Origin: Coriobacteriaceae bacterium
GTDB lineage: Bacteria; Actinomycetota; Coriobacteriia; Coriobacteriales; UBA8131
NCBI GenBank assembly: GCA_012515495.1
Contig: JAAYYH010000007.1
Coordinates: 1-8,659, forward strand
DNA: 8,659 nucleotides
Direction: 5' to 3'
Below are positions 1-6,025 of this stretch, one piece after another (the first letter of the stretch is position 1; each line of letters opens with the position of its first letter). The notes under the pieces are model-generated. The model ran no database searches. It had not been told where the DNA came from and was given only the letters and a program-made list of their open reading frames with translations. The position numbers and the translations under genes were made by a program.

Positions 1-605
1 CGTACTGCCGCCTGCTTGGGCACAGTGTCGGTAGTCATAATCGCCTCGGCGGCTGCCAAACCGGATGCCAGGTCAGAGCCATCATCTGAACCAAGGGCCG
101 CAATCGCCCTGGGAATGCCAGATTCGAACGGCTCGATGGGCAATCTGGCGCCGATGACCCCTGTTGAAGCCACCAGGATCTGATGTGGCTCGCACTCCAG
201 ATGCTCAGCAAGCAACTGAGCCGTCTGAATGGTTGTCTCCATTCCCGCGTCTCCGGTAGCAGCGTTAGCGTTGCCGGAATTGATGATCACCGCTCGAACC
301 CCGCCTCCGTCTTCGAGTGGCGAGGCCGAGTCAGTGGCGACACTGCGTGACAGATGCGTACGAGACACCGTGACGGGGGCTGCGCAGAAAACGTTTTGTG
401 TGAACACGCCAGTTGCCACCGCCGGCTTGGATGTCACGACGAGTGCCAGATCCTTGCGCTGGGGATTGCGACGGAAGCCGGCGGTGATGCCCGCGCAACA
501 CAGCCCCCTCACGGCACCAAGTCCACCTTCAATGAACGTGATGCCATCAATCACGGTTCCCACGGGTGTGGCAATGGATGGTTTGTCGGTGGCGAGATCG
601 TTCAC
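1..605 (-). CDS. argJ: Bifunctional ornithine acetyltransferase / N-acetylglutamate synthase ArgJ (3' end cut by window edge)
   Basis: ArgJ moves the acetyl group from N-acetylornithine to glutamate, releasing ornithine; some members also use acetyl-CoA to make N-acetylglutamate. It is cytosolic. The first 201 codons are visible, about half of the usual 400 or so. Family hallmarks are clear: a KDLALVV strand (51-57), GVFTQNVFCAAPV (66-78), NSGNANAATG (109-118), STGVIGARLP (147-156), whose Thr-Gly forms the oxyanion hole in studied ArgJ proteins, and MTTDTVPK (190-197). The Ala-Thr self-cleavage site of the family lies further on, outside the window. I chose the GTG start at 605 because AAAGGA sits 6 nt upstream and the product begins like other ArgJ proteins. 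An in-frame ATG at 635 has a weaker site. It follows argC by 39 bp on the same strand, so the two are very likely co-transcribed. No stop or frame break is seen in the visible part. Confidence 0.95.
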   Translation of the reverse strand, partial: MNDLATDKPSIATPVGTVIDGITFIEGGLGAVRGLCCAGITAGFRRNPQRKDLALVVTSKPAVATGVFTQNVFCAAPVTVSRTHLSRSVATDSASPLEDGGGVRAVIINSGNANAATGDAGMETTIQTAQLLAEHLECEPHQILVASTGVIGARLPIEPFESGIPRAIAALGSDDGSDLASGLAAAEAIMTTDTVPKQAAV

Positions 606-611
606 TGTAGT

Positions 612-617
612 TCCTTT
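612..617 (-). promoter_or_regulatory. Ribosome binding site of argJ
   Basis: AAAGGA on the minus strand lies 6 nt before the GTG at 605. It favours that GTG over the in-frame ATG at 635, which has only a weak AGGC upstream. Confidence 0.7.
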
Positions 618-644
618 CGTAGCACCGGATATCATTGAGATTGC

Positions 645-1715
645 CTACAGTATCGGCTGGATAGAATCCAGGCCGGTCTTCTCATCTAGGCCGAAGATGA
701 TATTGGCACACTGTATTGCCTGTGTCGCGGCTCCCTTGCCCAGATTGTCAATGGCACAACTGGCAATCAACCTGTTGGTGCGCACATCGTGCGTGACCCC
801 AACCTGTGCGTTATTGCCACCCACAACGCTAGCCGTCTGCGGCATACCTCGACCGAGGTAATGCGTGAATGGTTCTGTGGCGTAATCCTGCCGATAGCAA
901 TCGTACAGGACTTCACTATCGATACCTGACATCAACTCCACGCTGACTGTGGATAACAGTCCTCTTTGCAGAGGCGCCAGATGCGGAGTGAAACTGATGG
1001 GCATCGCACACGCTGCCAACTGAGAGATGGTCTGCTCGATCTCGGGCGTGTGTCTGTGCGAAGCTACCGCGTAGGCGTTGATATTCTCGTTAGCCGTGCA
1101 GAAGAGGTTCTTTGTTGAGGGAGAGCGGCCAGCACCGGACACACCGGATATGGCATTGACTACCACCGTCGACCCCGGTTTGACGAACCCTGCCTGAAGC
1201 GCCGGTAGCAGCGCTAAGGCTGTCGCGGTGGGATAGCAGCCTGGACAGGCCACCAATGCCGGCTTGCCTTTCTCAGCCTGTTCGCTAGCCGCACGCAAGA
1301 GCGCGGCGCGGCTCATCTCCGGTAGACCATAGATCGCTTGCTCAAGCAGATCAGGCGCGCTATGCGCTATTCCATACCACTGCTCGTAGACCAGAGGATC
1401 TTTGAGTCGAAAATCAGCACTCAGATCGATTACCGTGATACCTGCCGCCAGCAATTCCGGCACCAGAGCCATCGCAGCCGTATGCGGAACAGCCAGAAAC
1501 ACCACGGAGCATTCTGCTTTGACCTTCTCGATATCGTGATCAGTAAACACTAGATCGGTCTGACCGATGAAAGTGGGATAGACATCCGCGATGAGCTGGC
1601 CGGCGTTACTGTTGGTAGTAGCGCACTTCAGTTCGAAGGCCGGGTGACCCAGGAGATAGCGCACTAACTCGATACCCGTATAGCCTGCGGCTCCGATGAC
1701 CGCTGTTTTAATCAT
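645..1715 (-). CDS. argC: N-acetyl-gamma-glutamyl-phosphate reductase ArgC
   Basis: ArgC reduces N-acetylglutamyl phosphate to N-acetylglutamate semialdehyde with NADPH, the third step of the acetylated arginine pathway, in the cytosol. The 356-residue protein is near the usual length. The N-terminal Rossmann motif GAAGYTG is at 8-14. The catalytic cysteine is Cys160 in CPGCYPTA (157-164). SGVSGAGR is at 190-197 and the conserved SHRHTPEI, with the active-site His, at 219-226. The C-terminal DNLGKGAATQAIQCANIIFG is the usual family end. The frame opens 18 codons earlier (ATG at 1769), but ATG 1715 is preferred: AGGAAG lies 8 nt upstream and MIKTAVIGAAGYTG matches the family N-terminus exactly. 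It is the first gene of an argC-argJ transcript, with an AT-rich control region upstream. It reads as an intact gene. Confidence 0.97.
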   Translation of the reverse strand: MIKTAVIGAAGYTGIELVRYLLGHPAFELKCATTNSNAGQLIADVYPTFIGQTDLVFTDHDIEKVKAECSVVFLAVPHTAAMALVPELLAAGITVIDLSADFRLKDPLVYEQWYGIAHSAPDLLEQAIYGLPEMSRAALLRAASEQAEKGKPALVACPGCYPTATALALLPALQAGFVKPGSTVVVNAISGVSGAGRSPSTKNLFCTANENINAYAVASHRHTPEIEQTISQLAACAMPISFTPHLAPLQRGLLSTVSVELMSGIDSEVLYDCYRQDYATEPFTHYLGRGMPQTASVVGGNNAQVGVTHDVRTNRLIASCAIDNLGKGAATQAIQCANIIFGLDEKTGLDSIQPIL

Positions 1716-1723
1716 GTTCTTTA

Positions 1724-1729
1724 CTTCCT
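1724..1729 (-). promoter_or_regulatory. Ribosome binding site of argC
   Basis: AGGAAG on the minus strand, 8 nt before ATG 1715. It selects this start over the in-frame ATG at 1769, which lacks a comparable site and would add 18 residues absent from the family. Confidence 0.7.
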
Positions 1730-1837
1730 GTCCAAACCATGGATTGATGACTATGACATCGAATAACATCTACGTACGGCTATAAAAGTCCTTCAATGCA
1801 ATCAATAAGCATATACTTTCACATATTGAGAACGCTA

Positions 1838-1865
1838 ACAGTAGCACAATTCTCTTTAACGTCAA
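1838..1865 (-). promoter_or_regulatory. Candidate sigma-70-type promoter for argC-argJ
   Basis: On the minus strand, TTGACG (1860-1865) is followed after 16 bp by TACTGT (1838-1843), which carries an extended -10 TG one base before it. The -35 matches the consensus at 5 of 6 positions; the -10 hexamer alone is weak. Transcription would start near 1831, giving an argC leader of about 115 nt. A perfect TATAAT at 1908-1913 is a second possibility but has no good -35 at normal spacing. Confidence 0.4.
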
Positions 1866-1901
1866 CTCTTTGGACGATAATATACTTATATTTCTTAATA
1901 T

Positions 1902-1940
1902 TTATCGATTATATTCATACTTAGTAAAAAATGATTCAAC
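1902..1940 (-). promoter_or_regulatory. Candidate ArgR operator: pair of ARG-box-like sites
   Basis: Two 18-bp segments on the minus strand, 1923-1940 and 1902-1919, each carry TGAAT at the same position followed by an AT-rich core. They are separated by 3 bp, so the TGAAT halves repeat every 21 bp, which is the classic spacing of paired ARG boxes. The right half of each box is degenerate, so this is a moderate match only. The pair covers the TATAAT at 1908-1913 but lies well upstream of the TTGACG promoter. A third loose match (TGTGAAAGTATATGCTTA) is at 1806-1823. ArgR repression of arginine genes is well established; its action here is inferred. Confidence 0.33.
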
Positions 1941-1966
1941 TGTTAGAACGCTGAAACCAGCGAATC
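1926..1966 (-). terminator. Candidate rho-independent terminator after the flippase gene
   Basis: On the minus strand GATTC (1962-1966) pairs with GAATC (1933-1937), with a further CTG/CAG pairing inside, followed after one base by six Ts (1926-1931). A competing inner hairpin (CGCTG, loop GTTT, CAGCG) shares bases. The stem is short and AT-rich, so termination may be weak. It sits 63 bp after the flippase stop and overlaps the candidate ARG-box pair, so only one reading may be right. Confidence 0.35.
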
Positions 1967-2028
1967 TCACGCGTATCTTCTTTAAATCGCTAAAAGCATT
2001 GCGGAGGCGCCGTGGGGCGTTATAAGCG

Positions 2029-3582
2029 TTATGAGCTGTGACCCACTCGTGTCTTGAGCCCGGCAATCAGGCGCCTGAAGATCGACAACAGCTCCTTGAA
2101 CTCATTCGTTCGCCAGAACACGAGCGCATAACCGGCCAATGTGACCAGTATGGCAACCGCGGCCTTAATCAGAAAACCCGCGATCCCAGACAGCGGTATC
2201 AGCGCGCAAAGCTGGAAGGCCACAAATGCCAATAGCGCGGTGATCGCCGTATAGAGGGCGAAACGTAGGAAATACTGACGACTCGAGGCCTTGAGGCCAT
2301 GACGAAACAGCATCACGCCCTCGTAGACGGTGGATACGCACAACGAGCTGATAATCCCCGCCAGTACCACACCGGCTATCTGCAGCGACGAGACCAACGC
2401 GAAGCTCAGCACAAGGAGCACGATCGTCTCGATGACCGCTTTCCAGCGTGTCTGCCAATACAGGCCATAGGCACCCGTGAAGCTAATAGCAGCCGAGCGC
2501 ATACCGCGGAAGAAGTACAGAGCCACGATCATGGCCGTGATGTAGAGCGGGAACTCATAAGATGGATCCAGCCAGATATCACCAACAAAGACGTTGAACA
2601 GGCAAAGCAACGGTACCGCTGTTACTGCATATAAGAGGGCGTTGATGAAGAATGCCGTGTTAAAGACCTCAAGTTGACGCTTGGGTGATTCAGTTACTGC
2701 CAAATTGCCAACACTAGCGACGATGGCATCGAAGACCTGATCGAGGAAGCGCATCAGCAACATCACGATCTGGTTGTAATAGATGCCGTAGTTAGTGGCC
2801 ATTCCAGTGCCAACGTACTGGTTGATGATCAAGCCGCTAATGGGATTGGCGGCGATGCCACCGATGCGATGCAACACCAGAGCCGCGATATTCTTTTTGA
2901 TACCAGTCAATGTCTCAGGGTCGAGGGGCTTGATACCCACCTTATCCTTGAGATAAGGATACCGACGATTGGCGACAGCGGCGATCACAACGTTTTGCAG
3001 CAGCGATGAAGCAATCATGCAGATCAGGAAGAACAGATAGTTATGAGTTAACATCAATACCGCGATCTGAGCTGCGCACATCGCGATCTGAAAGCTGTAC
3101 TGGATTATTGCAACGGTGGATTTATGCTGATCGGCGTAGATCAACGAACCCTTGTAGGAGAAGAAGTAGGATACACCTGAATTGAGCACCAGGCAGAAGA
3201 AATAGAGCTTGAGATCATCCATGGGCAGCGTGGTCTCGCCATTGATGAGGTGTTGGGCAAACGGCGCGAGCACCGCTCCGATGGTGATGATGATGACGCC
3301 AATGGTGACATAGGCTCTCTTGAATAAGCGCATCAATGAACGAACCTTGTCCCTGTCGCCTTCAGCAAGCGGTCGATAAAGAGCGAAGGTGATGGCCGAC
3401 CCTATCCCCAGTTCACTAAGGGACATGATGGTGAGCACCATGGAGAACAGCACCTGAACGCCCATGTATTCCTTGCCAAGTGTGGCGTTGAAGACACTAA
3501 GGGTGACATAGTTGATGATCACGTAGCCGATCTGACCAGACCAGGATGCCGCAAGATTGCGAACCGAGTGCTTGAGCCTCAT
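2029..3582 (-). CDS. Wzx-type polysaccharide flippase (MOP superfamily membrane protein)
   Basis: A 517-residue integral membrane protein, the size expected for Wzx/RfbX-like O-unit or teichuronic/capsule flippases, which move undecaprenyl-linked oligosaccharides across the cytoplasmic membrane. Hydrophobic stretches recur along its length, roughly 17-33, 43-68, 92-112, 126-148, 156-178, 180-204, 248-275, 309-334, 344-365, 383-400, 402-425, 437-462 and 466-489, which suits 12-14 helices. The N-terminal region (LGKEYMGVQVLFSMVLTIMS, then LSELGIGSAI at 55-64) resembles the conserved start of these flippases in Gram-positive bacteria. A polar loop rich in Lys/Asp lies around 205-232. The ATG overlaps the GT4 stop by 4 bp (ATGA), and AGGGAG is 6 nt upstream, so translation is coupled. 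It is the last gene of the GT2-GT4-flippase operon. The substrate cannot be read from the sequence. Confidence 0.88.
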   Translation of the reverse strand: MRLKHSVRNLAASWSGQIGYVIINYVTLSVFNATLGKEYMGVQVLFSMVLTIMSLSELGIGSAITFALYRPLAEGDRDKVRSLMRLFKRAYVTIGVIIITIGAVLAPFAQHLINGETTLPMDDLKLYFFCLVLNSGVSYFFSYKGSLIYADQHKSTVAIIQYSFQIAMCAAQIAVLMLTHNYLFFLICMIASSLLQNVVIAAVANRRYPYLKDKVGIKPLDPETLTGIKKNIAALVLHRIGGIAANPISGLIINQYVGTGMATNYGIYYNQIVMLLMRFLDQVFDAIVASVGNLAVTESPKRQLEVFNTAFFINALLYAVTAVPLLCLFNVFVGDIWLDPSYEFPLYITAMIVALYFFRGMRSAAISFTGAYGLYWQTRWKAVIETIVLLVLSFALVSSLQIAGVVLAGIISSLCVSTVYEGVMLFRHGLKASSRQYFLRFALYTAITALLAFVAFQLCALIPLSGIAGFLIKAAVAILVTLAGYALVFWRTNEFKELLSIFRRLIAGLKTRVGHSS

Positions 3583-4709
3583 CGTTGGCTCCCTGGCTTG
3601 ACACTATCACTGATCTTTGTCGGACACAGTCCCTCTAGCAGTTCGCGCCATTGCGCGTAGATGGTCTCTTGGTCGAACTGGGAGATGGTCTCTTTGGAGC
3701 GTCGTGACATCTCCAGCCGCAACCGATCATCAGCCATCATCTCCGTCAAGCGCTGCGTATATGCGGCAGTATCAAACGGTGGGATAAGGAATCCATCCAC
3801 TCCATCGCGGATGATCTCTGCCGGGCCGGTCGAGACATCGAAACTGATCAAAGGCCGTCCACAGGCCTTGCCCTCCAGCAACACCAACGGCAAGCCCTCT
3901 CGATAAGAGGTCAGGGTGACGATGCTGCTTTTGGGATATTCGTCATAGAGATTGGAAACCTGACCACGAAGCAGTAACTGATCCTCCAGACCCAATCGTC
4001 TGATCTCCTCAGTCATCTGTCCGTGCATCTCGCCAGTACCGAATACCAGCCAGCGCCACTGAGGAAAGCGCGGAAGCAGTTGTCGGGCAATATCCAACAG
4101 GAGGTCGGCGCCCTTCTCCTCATCCAGCCTACCCGCCCAGAGCAGGCTGCGCGAATCGACGTCGTAGCTGTGTGAGCAATCAGTGAGCTGCGGATCAAGC
4201 CAGTTATAGATGGCATGGACCTTATCGGCTGGAAGATTGAAGCGCTCGATATAGTCACGACGGCTCTGCTGCGTCAGCGTCACCGTGGCAGCACAGAGGC
4301 GTGAACACCAGCGACGCATCCAGCGGACTGGAAGAGCATCCCATTGGTTCATCAACGCGCCATGATCGCAGAAGATGAAACGAGCCTTCCGATAGGTGAG
4401 GATGGTGGGCAGCGTCACAAAGCCATGATAGTTGCCTATCAGCAGCACCACGTCGATGTCATGCTGTCTGAGATAATTTCTCAACGGCTTGCTCAACGCC
4501 CAAGCCATACTGCGTAGTCGGTCTTCCTCAGGTAGGAACACCGTGGTGCTGACCTGCGAATCGAGGGCAAACTGCAGTTGCTCGTTTCTTCCATAGACCG
4601 AAGCCAGATGCACGCGATAGTCTGAGCTCATTCGATTAGCAAGATTGATCGCTACGCGATGCGTACCGCCAAAGCTACCCGGATGCGAGATCAGTATCAA
4701 GATGTTCAT
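3579..4709 (-). CDS. Glycosyltransferase family 4 (GT-B fold) for surface polysaccharide
   Basis: A 376-residue retaining GT4-type enzyme that would transfer a sugar from a nucleotide-sugar donor to a lipid-linked acceptor on the inner face of the membrane. The N-terminal domain starts MNILILISHPGSFGGTHRVA, with the glycine-rich loop GGTHR at 14-18. The C-terminal domain starts near WAGRLDEEKGADLL (191-204), where Arg194 and Lys199 match the donor-phosphate-binding Arg/Lys of the family. The EX7E motif is EGLPLVLLE, with Glu271 and Glu279, followed by KACGRPLISFD and GVDGFLIPP (303-311). No membrane helix is evident. I chose ATG 4709 because it forms an ATGA overlap with the GT2 stop, as at the next junction. 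A GTG at 4721, with GGAG 8 nt before it, would add MGGR and cannot be excluded. The sugar transferred is unknown. Confidence 0.92.
   Translation of the reverse strand: MNILILISHPGSFGGTHRVAINLANRMSSDYRVHLASVYGRNEQLQFALDSQVSTTVFLPEEDRLRSMAWALSKPLRNYLRQHDIDVVLLIGNYHGFVTLPTILTYRKARFIFCDHGALMNQWDALPVRWMRRWCSRLCAATVTLTQQSRRDYIERFNLPADKVHAIYNWLDPQLTDCSHSYDVDSRSLLWAGRLDEEKGADLLLDIARQLLPRFPQWRWLVFGTGEMHGQMTEEIRRLGLEDQLLLRGQVSNLYDEYPKSSIVTLTSYREGLPLVLLEGKACGRPLISFDVSTGPAEIIRDGVDGFLIPPFDTAAYTQRLTEMMADDRLRLEMSRRSKETISQFDQETIYAQWRELLEGLCPTKISDSVKPGSQR
3589..3594 (-). promoter_or_regulatory. Ribosome binding site of the flippase gene
   Basis: AGGGAG on the minus strand lies inside the 3' end of the GT4 gene, 6 nt before the ATG at 3582, supporting the start within the ATGA overlap. 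Confidence 0.6.
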
Positions 4710-5686
4710 GCGCCCCCCCACTGCCTGCGCTCCTGCAACCTCATCAATACACGATACAGTCCTACGCTGAATCCCAGTACACGAGCTGCCAGCTTGCGCG
4801 TGGGTTGAAAGAAGGGACAGGCAACAATCTCGGTAATACTGCCGCGTAGCTCATCCAGCACCTCTGAGAAACCCTCGAGTTGACGATAACCTGGCTGAGC
4901 CAGCATCCGATCCAGAACCACAAAGTGCGCCCAGAGCACCCTGAAACGTGCCTGCGGCTGTAGACGCGGATACAATTCCATCACGCGGTCATAAACGTAA
5001 CGATAGACACTGATTACATCGAAGGCTTTCGATGAGAAGCGGTTGGTAGTAATGCTGCCACGGCGATGATAGTACTGGTAGAGTGGATCGGTGGTCACTG
5101 CCACCACATCCAAAAACGGCGTCAGATCCATCAAGGTGTAGGCATCCTCGTAGGTGAGGCCCACGGGAAAGCTGACTTTTGCGAACAGCTCACGCTTGAA
5201 CAGCTTGCAACAGATACTCCCCGGTATGCGTTCCCCCTCAAGTGTGATGCGAAGCGCCTCTTCTCCCGAACAGACGAATTCCTCCAGACAAGAGGACTGC
5301 GGCACTGTCTTATCGCCATAGATGTTATTAATGCCACTGGAGACCATATCGGCCTGATGTCTGACAATCAGATCATGCAAGACTGCCAGCATCCGCGGCG
5401 CGATACCGTCATCGCCATCGATGCAGATGACATATGGAGCGCGAGCATCCGAGATACCTGTGTTGCGTGCCGCGCTTAAGCCTCCGTTGAGACGAGTCAG
5501 GAGGCGGAAGCGTTGATCTAGTTGGACGTAACGCTGGCAGATCTTCGATGACCCGTCCGTTGAGCCATCATCGACCAGTATCACTTCAAAAGCACTGAAT
5601 GTCTGCGACAAAACCGAATCCAGACAACGTTCGAGATAATCCTCGATGTTGTAAACGGGAATTATCACGCTGATCTGCGTGTCCAT
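4706..5686 (-). CDS. Glycosyltransferase family 2 (GT-A fold) for surface polysaccharide
   Basis: A 326-residue inverting GT2 enzyme. The GT-A domain covers about residues 5-195: SVIIPVYN (6-13), YLERCLDSVLSQ (17-28), the nucleotide-binding VDDGSTDGS (38-46), NGGLSAARNTG (67-77), and a DxD-like metal site Asp90-Gly-Asp92-Asp93. ICCKLFKRELF (158-168) and the ED pair Glu180-Asp181, a likely catalytic base region, follow. The C-terminal 100 or so residues are basic and somewhat hydrophobic, without a clear membrane helix. ATG 5686 gives the usual family start. The frame also opens from a TTG at 5704, where AGAGGA is only 1 nt away and so badly placed. The ribosome site of ATG 5686 is itself poor (GAGG 12 nt upstream). 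It is the first gene of the minus-strand operon, and its stop overlaps the GT4 start. Its last codons contain a run of seven Gs. Confidence 0.92.
   Translation of the reverse strand: MDTQISVIIPVYNIEDYLERCLDSVLSQTFSAFEVILVDDGSTDGSSKICQRYVQLDQRFRLLTRLNGGLSAARNTGISDARAPYVICIDGDDGIAPRMLAVLHDLIVRHQADMVSSGINNIYGDKTVPQSSCLEEFVCSGEEALRITLEGERIPGSICCKLFKRELFAKVSFPVGLTYEDAYTLMDLTPFLDVVAVTTDPLYQYYHRRGSITTNRFSSKAFDVISVYRYVYDRVMELYPRLQPQARFRVLWAHFVVLDRMLAQPGYRQLEGFSEVLDELRGSITEIVACPFFQPTRKLAARVLGFSVGLYRVLMRLQERRQWGGA
4712..4718 (-). promoter_or_regulatory. Possible -1 slippery heptamer at the GT2/GT4 junction
   Basis: In the GT2 reading frame the minus strand reads tgG GGG GGC GCA TGA, so GGGGGGC fits the X XXY YYZ form. 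AGGAG lies 11 nt upstream, close to the layout of the dnaX frameshift site of E. coli. A -1 slip would pass the GT2 stop and enter the GT4 frame through CGC ATG. The same purine-rich bases may merely serve GT4 initiation. No clear stimulatory stem-loop was identified downstream. Confidence 0.25.
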
Positions 5687-5736
5687 CTGTCTGTTGATCC
5701 TCAAATCCTCTGCTTCTAATCTAAATCGGTACGCAC

Positions 5737-5752
5737 GTGTACTTCAGTACAC
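5737..5752. promoter_or_regulatory. 16-bp dyad upstream of the GT2 operon, possible operator
   Basis: GTGTACTTCAGTACAC has perfect 7-bp arms (GTGTACT / AGTACAC) around a 2-bp centre, 50 bp before the GT2 start. Such a short-spaced dyad suits a dimeric repressor or activator rather than a terminator: the hairpin loop would be too tight and no T-run follows. The regulator is unknown. Confidence 0.35.
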
Positions 5753-5772
5753 TGTCCGCCTATGTGCCGCTG

Positions 5773-5801
5773 TCATCTAATCATGTGCTACTTTCATCTA
5801 A
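5773..5801. repeat. Direct repeat TCATCTAA, 21-bp period
   Basis: TCATCTAA occurs at 5773-5780 and 5794-5801, exactly 21 bp apart (two helical turns), and CATG follows each copy (after one extra T in the first). Same-face spacing is typical of paired binding sites for a transcription factor. With only two short copies, chance is possible. Confidence 0.3.
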
Positions 5802-5953
5802 CATGCTGATAGCTGATTTTCTTCGGCGCTCTATTGTAACGTTATCCATTTTATCGCGTGCGACAATCATCATTACTCCACGTTGCTTAAGCGATGTGCC
5901 CTGAAGTGTTATCCCAAAGCCGAATCAGCCTACAGGCAGCAGAGGCCTTCCGC

Positions 5954-5982
5954 TTCACATTTATCAGGCCATTGGTTAGAAT
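5954..5982 (+). promoter_or_regulatory. Promoter of licD
   Basis: TTCACA (5954-5959), a 17-bp spacer, and TAGAAT (5977-5982). Each hexamer matches the sigma-70 consensus at 5 of 6 positions with ideal spacing. Transcription would start near 5989, giving a short leader of under 40 nt that includes the licD ribosome site. It is the best-formed promoter in the window. Confidence 0.65.
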
Positions 5983-6014
5983 ACGCAGATTGCGCACTTC
6001 GATGGACCTTGGAT

Positions 6015-6019
6015 AGGAG
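6015..6019 (+). promoter_or_regulatory. Ribosome binding site of licD, fixes a TTG start
   Basis: AGGAG lies 6 nt before the TTG at 6026. The later in-frame ATGs at 6059 and 6068 have no comparable site, so the TTG is preferred. Confidence 0.65.
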
Positions 6020-6025
6020 AAAACC

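Larger units (their letters stand above)
1716..2028. other. AT-rich intergenic region between the surface-polysaccharide operon and argC
   Basis: About 310 bp with no gene. The stretch from roughly 1770 to 1940 is clearly richer in A and T than the flanking genes. It contains the argC ribosome site, the candidate argC promoter, the ARG-box-like pair and the candidate flippase terminator. The part next to the flippase stop (about 2000-2020) is GC-rich and contains the palindrome GGCGCC but no convincing hairpin with a T-run. This is the seam between a housekeeping operon and a variable surface locus. Confidence 0.7.
5687..5953. other. Divergent intergenic region between the GT2 operon and licD
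   Basis: No convincing gene is found here. The region must hold the start signals of the minus-strand GT2 operon, but I see no strong promoter for it: TACAAT (minus strand, 5833-5838) is a fair -10 without a matching -35, and TTGTCG (5861-5866) with TAACGT at 16 bp is weak. It contains the dyad at 5737-5752, the TCATCTAA repeats, and the 8-bp palindromes TAACGTTA (5837-5844) and GCTTAAGC (5884-5891). A 60-codon plus-strand frame from 5883 resembles no protein I recognise. Confidence 0.6.

Noticed and set aside
229..861. A 210-codon plus-strand open frame
   Set aside because: It lies antisense to argJ and the end of argC, both of which have strong family motifs; its own translation is low-complexity and matches nothing I know.
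1716..1769. A longer ArgC starting at ATG 1769
   Set aside because: The extra 18 residues are absent from the family and have no ribosome site, while ATG 1715 has AGGAAG 8 nt upstream.
2001..2024. GC-rich GGCGCC area after the flippase stop as a terminator
   Set aside because: No stable stem longer than about 4 bp followed by a T-run could be drawn.
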